Shown one piece after another: positions 14,070 through 24,845 of a stretch of 64,000 nucleotides of DNA; position 1 is the first letter of the stretch, and each line of letters starts with the position of its first letter. Source of the DNA: Siniperca chuatsi (lineage: Eukaryota > Chordata > Actinopteri > Centrarchiformes > Sinipercidae); the NCBI RefSeq assembly GCF_020085105.1, contig NC_058057.1, forward strand, positions 28,434,042 through 28,498,041, written 5' to 3'. The notes under the pieces were generated by a model, which did no database searches, had not been told where the DNA came from, and saw only the letters and a program-made list of their open reading frames with translations. A program made the position numbers and the translations under genes.

Positions 14070-15345
14070 GAGCCAATATACACACATTTTACTTTTACTT
14101 CTAATTATTATGATTGAAATGCAGTAAAATGCAGGGTGGCATACGCTAGATACTGTGCAATGTTATTTCTATTATTAATATTACTGCACACTTTGGATTG
14201 CCACGATGGATTTGACTGCACATTTAGTTTGAGCATGTAGGTGTGTTTCCACTCACCTCTCTAACATTAAAATAAACGCCGACATTTAGCCATGAAAAGG
14301 CTTTTACTCTTGGAGGAGGTGGAAAAGTTGCTGTATTGATAAAATCTAAATCGTATAAATTCACATTTTCTTTTGCCGATTTTCTGAAAATTCTGTTAAA
14401 ATTTGCCCATCGAAGGAAAACTGACTTGTGACAAAAAAAATCTTTAGTGTTTGTTACTTTTTAATTGTCAATAAATAAATGAATGAATCTGTAATTAAAA
14501 GTAAAGTATCTGAATAGTTTTTCACCGCTGGCTGTTGATCAACATTAAAGTTTGCTTTGAGTAGTTTTGTCATTAATGAGCTTCCATACAACAGAAATAC
14601 CCACAGATACACACACACACAGGAATTACTGAACATTACACACACACACACACACACTCCTGCAGAGGTGTGTCAGTATAGTTTCCTGTTCGTCTCTCAG
14701 GTAAGTTGTTGCTTCTCTCTGTCGGTTTGCAGCCGCATTAAATCTGATTCCACGTCTTCACGTGTCTGCAGCTGCACAGATGAGTCATGGGAAACTTTCT
14801 GCTGCGAAGATGGCGAAGAAACGACGCTGCAGACAGATCTCTGTGCAGTTTGACTCAGTTGGTTTGTTGAGAGTTTGTCGGCAGACTGTTGAGCTCACAG
14901 ACACACAAACTGGCTTTAGTTTTTAATGATTAACAGGTTTAATGACCAAACTGTGTCACACACTGAGCTTTCTTCGTAACTTTATTTAAAAATCATGTAG
15001 CGACAAGCTGAGCAGACCAGTCCGTATGTGCAGCTTTCACACAGCACCTTGATTATATCTGTAGACCACAAACATCAGCTTGAAAAAACTGTGAATTATT
15101 AATATTTTCAGTGATTAAGAATGAAAAAGACACAAAAACCAGTTTGGATGAAATGTCTTTACATGTAAACAGACTGTGTCAAAGCTTTATTTCTTGGTGT
15201 GGACACGCAGTGAAACAATATTTGTATAACCTTGAGCTGTTCTATAATAATAGTTTGAGTGATTGTCTCTAAAGACTTGTACATTGTTCTAGGCGCCTTG
15301 TATTCTGGGTTCCTGGCAGCGTTACGCTTTGTTAAATTGACATCA
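14070..15345. other. Intergenic; nothing recognised
   Basis: Contains short CA runs at 14610-14660 and unassigned sequence. No coding exon was recognised. Confidence 0.5.
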
Positions 15346-16390
15346 GAATCAGAAATACTTTATTGATCCCTGAGGGGAAACTCTTTGTTACAGCTGCTCA
15401 CTGTCACGTCACACAGGAACAGAAGCACTAATAGAATAGAAATAGACATAAATATAAAGTCTGCAAGCAAATTGAAATACGATACACTATAATAGATCTA
15501 ATCAAAATAAGTACAAGTGGGTATGAAGTATAAAGCTGAGTAAGTGTCCAGTACAATGTAATAATATAAGTAATAGTAGTGCAGTCATGTGTGCTGTCGA
15601 GTTGAGTGTAGCAGATTTAACCAGCTTATTAGGCGGAGGATAAGCACAGGGAGGAGTTAAAGAGTCTGATGGCCACAGGCAGGAATGACTTCCTGTGGCG
15701 CTCTGTGGTGCATTGTGGGGGGATGAGTCTTCCGCTGAAGGCGCTCCTTTGTTTGACCGGCGCGTCATGGAGCGGGTGGGAGACGCCGTCCAAGATGGCG
15801 TGTAGTTTACCCAGCATCCTCCTCTCTGACACCACCGCCAGAGAGTCCAGCTCCACCCCCACAATGTCACCGGCCTTACGGGTCAGTTTGTTGAGTCTGT
15901 TGGCGTCCGCTACCCTCAGCCTGCTGCCCCAGCATGCAACAGCATACAGGATAGCACTGGCCACCACAGACTCATAGAACATCCTCAGCATCGTCCGGCA
16001 GATGATGAAGGGCCTCAGCCTCCTCAGGAAACAGAGGCGGCTCTGGCCCTTCCTGTAAACAGCCTGAGTGTTCTTGGTCCAGTCCAGTTTATTGTGTTGT
16101 CAGCAACACTGGGGCCCCTCAGGGGACTGTCCTCTCTCCCTTCCTCTTCACCATCTACACCACAGACTTCAGCCACCACACAGAGTCCTGCCACCTTCAG
16201 AAGGTTTCTGATGACTCTGCTGTGGTGGGATGTATCAGCGGTGGTGATGAGACTGAGTACAGGGCTGTGGTGGGGAACTTTGTCTCATGGTGTGAGCAGA
16301 ACCATCTGCAGCTCAGTGCAACAAAGTCTAAGGAGCTGGTTGTGGATCTACGGAGGGCCAAGGCACCAGTGAGTTTGTGCTGAAGTAAAA
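15346..16390 (-). mobile_element. Rex1-like LINE copy with 5' inversion (twin-priming form)
   Basis: The 3' end of the element is on the left in minus orientation (TCAGAATCAGAAATACTTTA, then TTGATCCCTGAGGGGAAACTC). The minus strand then reads the C-terminal part of the LINE protein from about 16085 down to 15640 (LRMFYESVVASAILYAVACW, SFLPVAIRLFNSSL). From about 16100 to 16372 the orientation flips: the plus strand reads the RT segment that normally precedes it (GPQGTVLSPFLFTIYTTDF, SDDSAVVG, WCEQNHLQLSATKSKEL). GACATCA occurs at both edges (15339-15345 and 16391-16397) as a possible 7-bp target duplication. This is the classic product of twin priming during one insertion. Confidence 0.75.
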
Positions 16391-16864
16391 GACATCATGT
16401 ATGTGACGTGAGGACAGATTAAAAGCTGCTAAACAAAGACAGACAGAAAGACAGCTTTATTAACGTCATGTCAGTTAAACAGTCGGTGTGTTGTTTGTTT
16501 GCAGTGCTGGTAACTCAGTACCTCACGTACTGTACTTAAGAGGTACTTTACTTTATTTGAGTATTTCCATTTTATGCACTACAGCTCAGATATAAGCTGC
16601 CAGGAGATCAGATGTTTTGGTGGAAAACTAATGAAATACGTTGAAATGAACATTTTACTGACACGTTTACAGATGGAGGGAGTGTTCAGCTGTCCACATA
16701 CTTTTGGCCATGTAGTGTATCACATCTGGCCATTCCTCAGATCAATCAGAAATATTAGATGCCGAGAAAGTAAAGCAACAGAACCGAGATTTGTTAACTA
16801 TATTAAACATAACTGATCAATAAATCCGAATCTATTGATTGATCATTAAACACAGTATTTTCCT
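16391..16864. other. Intergenic; contains a Tc1-like transposon end at about 16691-16722
   Basis: CTGTCCACATACTTTTGGCC at about 16691, followed by ATGTAGTGTA, is the reverse complement of a typical fish Tc1/mariner terminal repeat. Only one end is seen. Near 16530-16575 there is a common fish interspersed motif (TACTTTACTTTATTTGAGTA, then TTTCCATTTTATGC). No gene. Confidence 0.55.
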
Positions 16865-17478
16865 CTTCCTGTGTTCTCGGTGTTCTCTGGTGTTCGGTGG
16901 TTCTCAGTGTTCTTGGTGTTCGGTGGTTCACAGGTGTTCTCGGTGTTCTCGGTGTTCTCGGTGTTCTCGGGTGTTCTTGGGGTTCTTGGGTGTTCTCTGT
17001 GTTCACAGGTGTTCTCGGTGTTCGGTGGTTCTCGGGTGTTCTCTGTGTTCTCGGGTGTTCTTGGGTGTTCTCTGTGTTCTCTGTGTTCTCGGTGTTCTCG
17101 GGGTTCTTGGGTGTTCTCTGTGTTCGGTGGTTCTCAGGTGTTCTCGGTGTTCGGTGGTTCTCGGGTGTTCTCGGTGTTCTCTGTGTTCTCGGTGTTCTCG
17201 GGGTTCTCGGGTGTTCTCGGTGTTCGGTGGTTCTTGGGTGTTCTCGGTGTTCTCGGTGTTCTCGGGTGTTCTCGGGTGTTCTCAGGTGTTCTCTGTGTTC
17301 TCTGTGTTCTCGGTGTTCTCGGTGTTCTCGGGTGTTCTCAGGTGTTCTCAGGTGTTCTCTGTGTTCTCTGTGTTCTCGGTGTTCTCGGGTGTTCTCGGGT
17401 GTTCTCAGGTGTTCTCTGTGTTCTCTGTGTTCTCGGGTGTTCTCGGTGTTCTCGGGTGTTCTCAGGTGTTCTCAGGTA
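16865..17478. repeat. Minisatellite built on GGTGTTCTC units
   Basis: About 610 bp of 8-10-bp units (GGTGTTCTC, GGGTGTTCTC, TGTGTTCTC, GGTGTTCGGTGGTTCTC) in higher-order blocks. The unit contains no stop in any forward frame, so all three plus frames stay open for about 200 codons. This is not a protein. It ends about 280 bp upstream of the mthfd1-type start codon. Confidence 0.95.
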
Positions 17479-17529
17479 AGCAGCTCAGCCTGATCACACT
17501 CTCATCATTAGTTCGTTAAGAGATAATTG

Positions 17530-17754
17530 ATGATTCTTTCTCATCAGGTTCAGTTTGATGTCTGCTGATGCTCGCTCGCCCGCCCTCTCTCTCTCTGTCA
17601 TGTTTTCCTTGGCCGCCCTCCCGCTGCGTCTCGGCGCTTCTTGTTGCCAAGGAAGCAGGCGTTCCGTAGCAACCGTCGTCTCTGGTAACAAGGCGTCCAA
17701 GTGAGTCGGTCCACATCCCAGCTGGTCCCAGTTTCTCCAGTCAGACCAGACAGG
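17530..17754 (+). promoter_or_regulatory. Probable promoter/5' UTR of the mthfd1-type gene
   Basis: There is a local rise in GC and CpG content with two related words, GTTGCCAAGGAAGC and GTAGCAACC, about 15 bp apart, reminiscent of an imperfect RFX/X-box. A donor-like CAA|GTGAGT at 17699-17700 could end a non-coding first exon. If so, translation could start in another exon; see the gene entry. Confidence 0.4.
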
Positions 17755-18385
17755 ATGAGACCTGTTGGAGAACTGATCCTGGGTCTGTGTGTGAGCAGGT
17801 TGGTGAGGGAGAAGCTGACGAAGGAGGTGGAGAAGATGAAGAGTGAGTTCTCAGGGTTCAGACCGAGTCTGGTCGTCTTACAGGTGAGAACTAATGAACA
17901 TCAGTCGACGAGAAGAAGAACAGCTGGTCTGAAACCTGCCGTTTACCGCAGCTGCTCTTCTTCTCTGATGACAAAGCAGAACCTGAACCTGCAGAATCAG
18001 GTCCGGTCAAAGACCAACTTCCTGTCTGAGGACGTGATGACATCACTACAACAGATCTGCACTGTCAGCAAACATTCAAGTTAAATCTGTCTTTAACGCT
18101 TTGACCCTCCATGCTCACCGTAGTAACGAGTGATTATCGCTAACATTTAGAGTTCACTCGCTTCCTGTTTCACCTCCTAGTGACTGATGTAGTGATGTCA
18201 CTGCTGCACCCAGATCAGCTGCTGACGTAAAATGATTGAAAACAGGATTCACACTAACGTTAAACAACACAAACGTCAACTGAAGCGGAACGAATGCTGC
18301 GTTTCCATCGTCACCTCAGTCACATGGACTCTCGCTGACATCTGGAGGCTTAACGAGCTGCCTCGTTAGAGCTGTGACATCACAG

Positions 18386-18425
<40 letters not shown>

Positions 18426-19818
18426 CTGAGGCAAACTGCTTGCACACAATGAAAACATGTAGGAGGACAGGCTCATGTGTCTTACTCTTCTTTAAGTGTA
18501 ATAGTATTACTCCTGTTTTCTCGTCGCTATGGGACGACGTCACAGCAACCGCCGACTGTCACATGACTGAGGTGTGTTTTACCTCCTGATGATCTAAAGC
18601 TGTTAAACTGTGTTTCAGGTGGGAGACAGAGACGACTCCAACCTGTACATCAGCACCAAACTGAAGGCAGCAGCCGAGGTGAGAAACAAGCGCTCATCAT
18701 GCGATATTCTGTATTTCTTCACGTTCAGACTCAACCAGCAGTGAACGAACAGGTAACAGGTGTGTGTGTGTGTGTGTGAGTCACAGCTGATGGATCTTCT
18801 TCCTCCACTGTTGTCCAGAAACTGTTAAAACTCATCAGCGAGCCGCTCTGTTGCCCTGGGCGACATGTTCCTCCATCACCATGAACACACACACTGGAGT
18901 CTGAGCCACAGACAGGAAGTCAGACAATGACTACAAGACACATATAGAATAATGTCCATGTTAGCATGATGCTAGCACGTGTGTCCTGCGTTCCTTCAGA
19001 GCGTTGGCTGGCTGAGTCCTTCTTGAGACTTTTTAGCCATGTGGCTCTGTGGATGTCAATGTCTGCTAGCCACCACTTTAATTCTCAGAGAAATGTCTCA
19101 GCACCTGTTGGACACTCGTGTCCCCTCAGGACGAATGAATATGATGATCACTTGCCTCAGTCGGGACCGACTCACAGCGCAAGACTTCCCAGAAGAACTA
19201 CTGAGTTCATCACATGTAAATGTACCAAACTGAGCAGGTACATGCTGTAGGGTCTAAATCGCTTCAGATGAAACCTGCATCTGCGTGGGACTACCTTCAG
19301 CCACACGAGGCAGCAATGAGCTCATTCCGCATTCACACATAAAGCGTTGTGTAAGAGAAAAGGCTTCGCTGATGAGGAGACACGTCTCTGAACCTTTCAA
19401 TGGGACATAATGTCAATGTAATGTTGATACAATAATAATATAAAAAACTCTGTTTCTCGTCCGCAGATTGGAATCGATGTGAAACACGTGCGGCTGCCGA
19501 ACACAGCGACGCAGGACGAGGTCAGTGATGAACCTGACGACGTCCAGCGGTGACGGAAGGTGCAGCTCTGACTGTGTCCTGTTTCCTGCCGTCCTGCAGG
19601 TCCTGCAGAGCATCATGTCTGTCAACGAGAACCTGTCTGTCCACGGTCTGATCGTCCAGCTGCCTCTGGACTCCGTGAAGCCCATCGACACCGAACTCAT
19701 CACCAACGCCGTCTCTCCAGAGAAAGACGTGGACGGGTGAGTCTTCTCAGGACGTTACCTACAGGAAGTCCGTCTCCTTCTTTTCTTTTCATGTCTCATT
19801 ATATATGTGACATATCCA

Positions 19819-19852
<34 letters not shown>

Positions 19853-21269
19853 TCTGAGCTGCATTAATGCAGGGAAGTTGTCTCGAGGTGATCTGAAGGA
19901 CTGTTTCATCCCCTGTACCCCCAACGGCTGCATGGAGCTCATCAGACAGACAGGTCACACACATGCACTATATGACACACAACACACACACACACACACA
20001 CACGCACAGTTAAAAATCACACATCAGGGTAACAATTCGTCACTCAGGTGTGTGAGAGTGAACCTGCTCAGGCCGGACCAATCAGAGCAGAGCTGGGTGA
20101 CACTGTGTGATGCTCCCACACAGGAGACAAGGAAAAGCTCAAATATTATGCAAGAAAATATTCAATCAAAATTAAATCAGGCATGAAGCAGCACAGACGA
20201 TCTGGCCCGGGACAAGGGCCGGGTACATTTACTGCCCAGGTGATCGGGATCGATGGGGAAGGTCGGAGGGCACCTGTTGGACAGGTGGAGGACAACGCTT
20301 CGAAGAGATGCAGGAAGTGGGACAGAGAGGCAGAAATCCGATAATAAGTGTCCTAGGACAGGTAGAACTGCTCTGAACGTAACAATATACGACACGATTA
20401 GCTGCGACACACTGAAGCTAAAGCTACAACATCATGTGACTCTACAGCACCGTCACCTGATGATGTCACGTACACACACGTATCTCACCTGTGACTTCCT
20501 GTTCCTGTGTAGGCGTGTCCGTGGCAGGGAAACATGCAGTTGTGATTGGTCGCAGTAAAATCGTCGGCGCGCCGATGCATGACCTGCTGCTGTGGAACCA
20601 CGCTACTGTGACCACCTGCCACTCAAAGACACCCGACCTACCTGAACAGGTGACATCGCTCACCTCAATACCAGTGATGATGATTATTATTCATTTTATT
20701 GTCTTTATTCCAAATTTACTTCAAATAGAGTCCTTAGAAACTCTGTAAAACTCTACAGTCTCAGTATGTCTGATGATGCGCTTCCTGTGCGTCTGATGAT
20801 GCGCTTCCTGTGCGTCTGATGATGCGCTTCCTGTGCGTCTGATGATGCGCTTCCTGTGCGTCTGATGATGCGTTTCCTGTGCGTCTGATGATGCGTTTCC
20901 TGTGCGTCTGATGATGCGTTTCCTGTGCGTCTGATGATGCGTTTCCTGTGCGTCTGCAGGTGGGCCGGGCTGAGATCCTGGTGGTGGGGGCGGGGAGAGC
21001 AGAAATGGTGAGAGGAGAGTGGGTGAAGGAGGGAGCTGTGGTCATCGACTGTGGGATCAACCACATACCAGGTACACACTGGGACCACATCTGGGACCAG
21101 ATCTGGGACCAGATGTGGTCCCAGATCTGATCAGATCTGTCTGTAACTGTAGAACATAACTTCCTCAGTACAGATGACATGAGTTCTCTGATGCCAATAT
21201 ATCAATATATGTATCTGTGTATTGATATGGGGATACACTGTAAAGTGTGTTCATTGTACCAACTCACTG

Positions 21270-21303
<34 letters not shown>

Positions 21304-22717
21304 ATAACTAATAAACAAAGTATGAACTGATTGTGAATGATAACGATGTTCTTGTGTTCATTTCTTTGTGTGTGTGACCTTCGACCTCTGTGTGTGGGCG
21401 TCTCTGGCAGATGAGACGACGGCGAGCGGCAAACGGGTCGTCGGAGACGTCCACTACGCCTCAGCCAATCACAGAGCAGGCTTCATCACACCTGTTCCCG
21501 GAGGGGTGGGGCCGATGACGGTGGCCATGCTGATGGAGGTACGTTCTTAGTTTCGTTTAGTTTGCATGACCTTTCTAACAAGAAGAAATACAATATAAAT
21601 ATGAAGAATGAAAACAAAACAAGTCATTTAAATACATATTTAAATGGAATGAGTTGTTTGTATGTTAAATAGTTTATTAATGTATTTTTCAGAAAGAATA
21701 TTCTTTTTACAGAAACCACTTGAGGCCGTTACACACCGGAGGCGCTTTGCTCCTGCGGTTAGTTCACACGTTCACACAGAGCGCGAAAAATAACGGACGT
21801 CGCGCCACAGCTGCTCGTGACAGGCGGACCTGGTGACTGGGTTTTGTCTAAAGAAGCTCGGACAGTTCGTGACGCAGGAGGATTTCTGCAGCGCAGTGAA
21901 GCCTGATCCCCGAACTGTTCAGATCTCTTACTGAACAAGTGTCTCAACTGTCGCAAATAGTTTTGATGCCAAATATTCGCAGGCGAGTACTTGTCAGTTT
22001 CGCGCCGTTAATTCGTCACTCCCCGGCGTGTAAAGGCCTAAACACAGAAACAGATTTATGTTAAATTACATTCAAATAATAATTAATGAAAATAATTCAG
22101 CGTGAAACTGTAAATGTGCATCAGACTCTTTTAATGTCCCATTAAGAACATTTAGTGTTTCCTCATTGACAGCTTCAGACTCTTCAGGCTTTAATTAAAG
22201 ACTCACTCTGTCGGATGTTGGCAGCTGATTGGTCGACATTCATCCAATCAGAACTCAGACCTCTAACGAGGTTCTCTGGTTAGGTAAAGATGAAATATTC
22301 AGACAGTTATCACAATAACAGGAATTATAAATGTGGAGTGCAGAGTGAATACGTTTTTACAGCCCTGACTCTTGCCTGCAGGCCTCTTCTCAGGCTGCAG
22401 ATACAAACGTCCACCAGTCAGAGGCCAAACGCAGGACAAACAGAGTCTGTCAGTCACTCTGAAGAAGAACTCTTACAGAACTGTTCTAAAGAGGTTCTTC
22501 CTAGAACAGCAAAAGGTTCTGCTGCAGTTTGATAACCCTAATATTTGAAGATATTATATTCAAATTCAAGAGGAAATGTTTTCTGACTCTGTTCAGTTTG
22601 AGGTTCTGGTGATGAAAGTAAAAGTTTGTTTGTTTTTAGTTGTTGCTGGTGGTTTTGTTTCAGAACACGGTGCAGAGCGCTCAGCGTTTCCTCCTGCAGA
22701 ATCAGCTGAGGAGGTGA
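17755..22717 (+). CDS. mthfd1: Methylene-THF dehydrogenase/cyclohydrolase, MTHFD1 type, D/C domain only (9 exons)
   Basis: Exons: 17755-17883, 18619-18678, 19467-19520, 19600-19736, 19853-19953, 20513-20649, 20960-21071, 21411-21538, 22664-22717. All introns are GT-AG and the phases join without error into 912 nt, 303 residues plus stop. The family oxidises 5,10-methylene-THF with NADP and hydrolyses the methenyl form to 10-formyl-THF. Visible family residues: SNLYISTK (Tyr53, Lys57), GLIVQLPLD (Gln101), EKDVDG (Asp126), the NADP loop [16 protein letters not shown] and the TTCHSK serine, and the C-terminal [16 protein letters not shown]. Sequence is closest to cytosolic MTHFD1, not MTHFD2 or MTHFD1L. 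MTHFD1 normally continues into a formyl-THF synthetase of about 600 residues; here the last exon ends ...[10 protein letters not shown]-stop and nothing like a synthetase follows. The start is the first in-frame ATG aligning to the MTHFD1 N-terminus (MRPVGELIL...). It lacks the usual AEILNGKEIS segment, so the true first exon may differ. Confidence 0.85.
18389..18423. repeat. (GT)n in mthfd1-type intron 1
   Basis: About 16 GT units in intron 1. A shorter (GT)n lies in intron 2 at about 18761-18778. Confidence 0.9.
19821..19850 (+). repeat. (GT)n run abutting the acceptor of mthfd1-type exon 5
   Basis: About 15 GT units are followed immediately by AG and the exon at 19853. The run occupies the position of the polypyrimidine tract. 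Confidence 0.9.
20769..20952 (+). repeat. 23-bp minisatellite, 8 units, ending at the exon 7 acceptor
   Basis: The unit is TCTGATGATGCG + C/T + TTCCTGTGCG. The first four copies carry GCGCTTCC and the last four GCGTTTCC. The last copy runs into TCTGCAG|GTGGGC, so it supplies the pyrimidine tract of exon 7's 3' splice site. Confidence 0.95.
21724..22038. mobile_element. MITE-like element in the last intron of the mthfd1-type gene
   Basis: 315 bp with inverted ends: GGCCGTTACACACCGG at the left and the complement of GGCCTTTACACGCCGG at the right (14 of 16 match). The inside is GC-richer than the flanks. No coding sequence. The family is not assigned (Harbinger or hAT MITE are possible). No clear target duplication is seen. 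Confidence 0.55.
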
Positions 22718-23663
22718 AACACAACAACACTCCACGGTAAAACTCGTTAACTGCAGATCCTCCTTCATTTTAACATTTTCTCACAATATTACAACTTTAT
22801 TCTCCAAATATTACATGTTCTTTTATGTAAAATTCTGACTTTATTCATAACATTTTGATTTCTTCTGCTCTGACCTCATCTCCCCAAAGAGATCAATAAC
22901 GTTTCATTTTATCTTGATTTAGGGGATCTGAGTGAACGATCACAATCAAGGAATAATAAACAAGAAGAAGAAATTAAATCAACATGTTGCTGAGTCTAAA
23001 CAGCTGAGTTCAGGGTGTCACAGTCTGTCCTGTCAGTCTGAGTTCAGGGTGTCACAGTCTGTCCTGTCAGTCTGAGTTCAGGGAGACACAGTCTGTCCTG
23101 TCAGTCTGAGTTCAGGGTGTAACAGTCTGTTCTGTCAGTCTGAGTTCAGGGAGACACAGTCTGTCCTGTCAGTCTGAGTTCAGGGTGTAACAGTCCTCAG
23201 TCCAGGGTCAGTCTGAGTTCAGGGAGACACAGTTTGTCCTGTCAGTCTGTTCAGGGTAACACAGTTTGTCCTGTCAGTCTGAGTTCAGGGTGTAACAGTC
23301 TGTCCTGTCAGTCTGAGTTCAGGGTAATACTTTCTATCCTGTCAGTCTGAGTTCAGGGTAATACTTTCTGTCCTGTCAGTCTGAGTTCAGGGTAAGACTT
23401 TCTGTCCTGTCAGTCTGAGTTCAGGGAGACACAGTCTTCACTGTTTGTTCAGAGATCAGAGGTCATCGCCATGGAAACAGAGACCAGCTGTTGTGACCAA
23501 ACATCTGATCAACGTATTGATTATTGACAGACTCAGTCCGAATGTGTTTGATGAGGTTTTAACGTTTGAAATCATTTACATGACGTGACGTAGTTTAATG
23601 TAAATAATGTAAATAACTTCCTGTCCTTCAGTCTGTTTGTGCTGCAACATGCGAATCAATAAA
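22718..23663 (+). promoter_or_regulatory. 3' UTR of the mthfd1-type gene with polyadenylation signal at 23658-23663
   Basis: After the stop there is no coding resemblance to a synthetase domain. The first good AATAAA followed by a T/G-rich stretch is at 23658-23663. If this is the site used, the 34-bp minisatellite at about 23006-23440 lies within the 3' UTR. Confidence 0.45.
23006..23440. repeat. 34-bp minisatellite, about 12 units
   Basis: The unit contains GTCTGAGTTCAGGGTGTCAC and CAGTCTGTCCT. Copies vary (GTGTAACAG, GAGACACAG, GTAATACTTT) and lengths differ by a few bases. Confidence 0.9.
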
Positions 23664-24361
23664 GTTTACTTTGAACGACTGAAGATGTTTGTTTTTATTC
23701 AGACAGGAAGTGACAGAACAGCTGATCATGTGACAGACATTATGTCATCATAACCGTATTATATTATTGATTTGGTATCGACTTTAAAGATCAATTTGTT
23801 TACACTTTGTAAAGTTTATTATTATTATTGTTCTATTCTCTGATCGTCTTCGTGAGTCTGAATGTTCTTTAATAACTGCAGGAAGACGCTTAGTGACTAA
23901 ATTTAAAGTTTTATTAAACAACGAAAGAAGAAGAAGTTTGTTCGTGTTTCTACTTCTGATTCTTCAGGATGTCGACGCTCGTCTTCGGGATGAAGATCAA
24001 TAAACATTCAGTCATTTTAAAACTCAGAAACTGGTTTTTATGCATTTTGATTTGAGTTTAATGAGTAAATGTTGATTAAATGCACAATATTCTCATTTAT
24101 TCTCTTTTTAAACTAATTGTAGAACACTAAAACATGAGTGGCAGGTGAGGAAAACGCCATATTCATTGTAATTGATTATATTTATGATTAATTGATCAGA
24201 TTGTACGGAATCAATCACAAAGAACAAATCAAACCAAAAGCAGGCATCGTGCATAATAATTAACACAAATTAGTGAAATAAATTAATGAGCAGAATCTAA
24301 ATCAGATAAATCATTCAAATGATTACTTTTTCTTTTCATGACGGTGTTATTTCCATTGTTT
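23664..24361. other. Intergenic, no gene recognised
   Basis: AT-rich sequence between the mthfd1-type gene and the tandem repeat at 24362. Nothing else seen. Confidence 0.5.
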
Positions 24362-24490
24362 TCCCTGAGCTGCGACTGTCAGGCAGACCCTGAGCTGCGA
24401 CTGCCAGGCAGACCCTGAGCTGCGACTGCCAGGCAGACCCTGAGCTGCGACTGCCAGGCAGACCCTGAGCTGCGACTGCCAGGCAGACCC
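24362..24490. repeat. 25-bp tandem repeat, 5 units
   Basis: The unit reads CCCTGAGCTGCGACTGCCAG followed by GCAGA. Five nearly perfect copies; the first has one T change. Confidence 0.95.
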
Positions 24491-24845
24491 TCCTCAGCCT
24501 GAATGCAAACAGCTTCTCCGCTGAGATTGTCAGACACGTCATTGTGATCAGCTGTTGTTCACGATCGGCACACGATCATCAATCAATCACTTCGAACTTT
24601 GACCTTGTTTGTTGGTGACCAATGAGGCGGCAGCTGGTTTCGTGCGGCGAACGTCAGGTTTGTGTCTTCTTCTTCTCTGATGGAGGATAATTTAATTTAA
24701 AGGTCCTTTTACATAGAAACACGTCACTAAAGGGTCCCTCCTCAGTTTTTATACATGAAGTTCAGTTGTCAGCTGAAAGCAGCTGCATGTTGTTGTGATT
24801 CTTTCTTGACTTTAGAAACAACAGTCGACAAAACAATCTCACCTC

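Noticed and set aside
16839-17519. Open frames of about 200 codons in all three forward frames
   Set aside because: They follow from a nine-base-type minisatellite unit without stops; the translations are simple VFSVFSG/CSRCS repeats.
20769-20952. Regular direct repeats that could suggest a CRISPR array
   Set aside because: The units are contiguous with no unique spacers, and the genome is vertebrate; it is a minisatellite. The same applies to 23006-23440 and 40817-40987.
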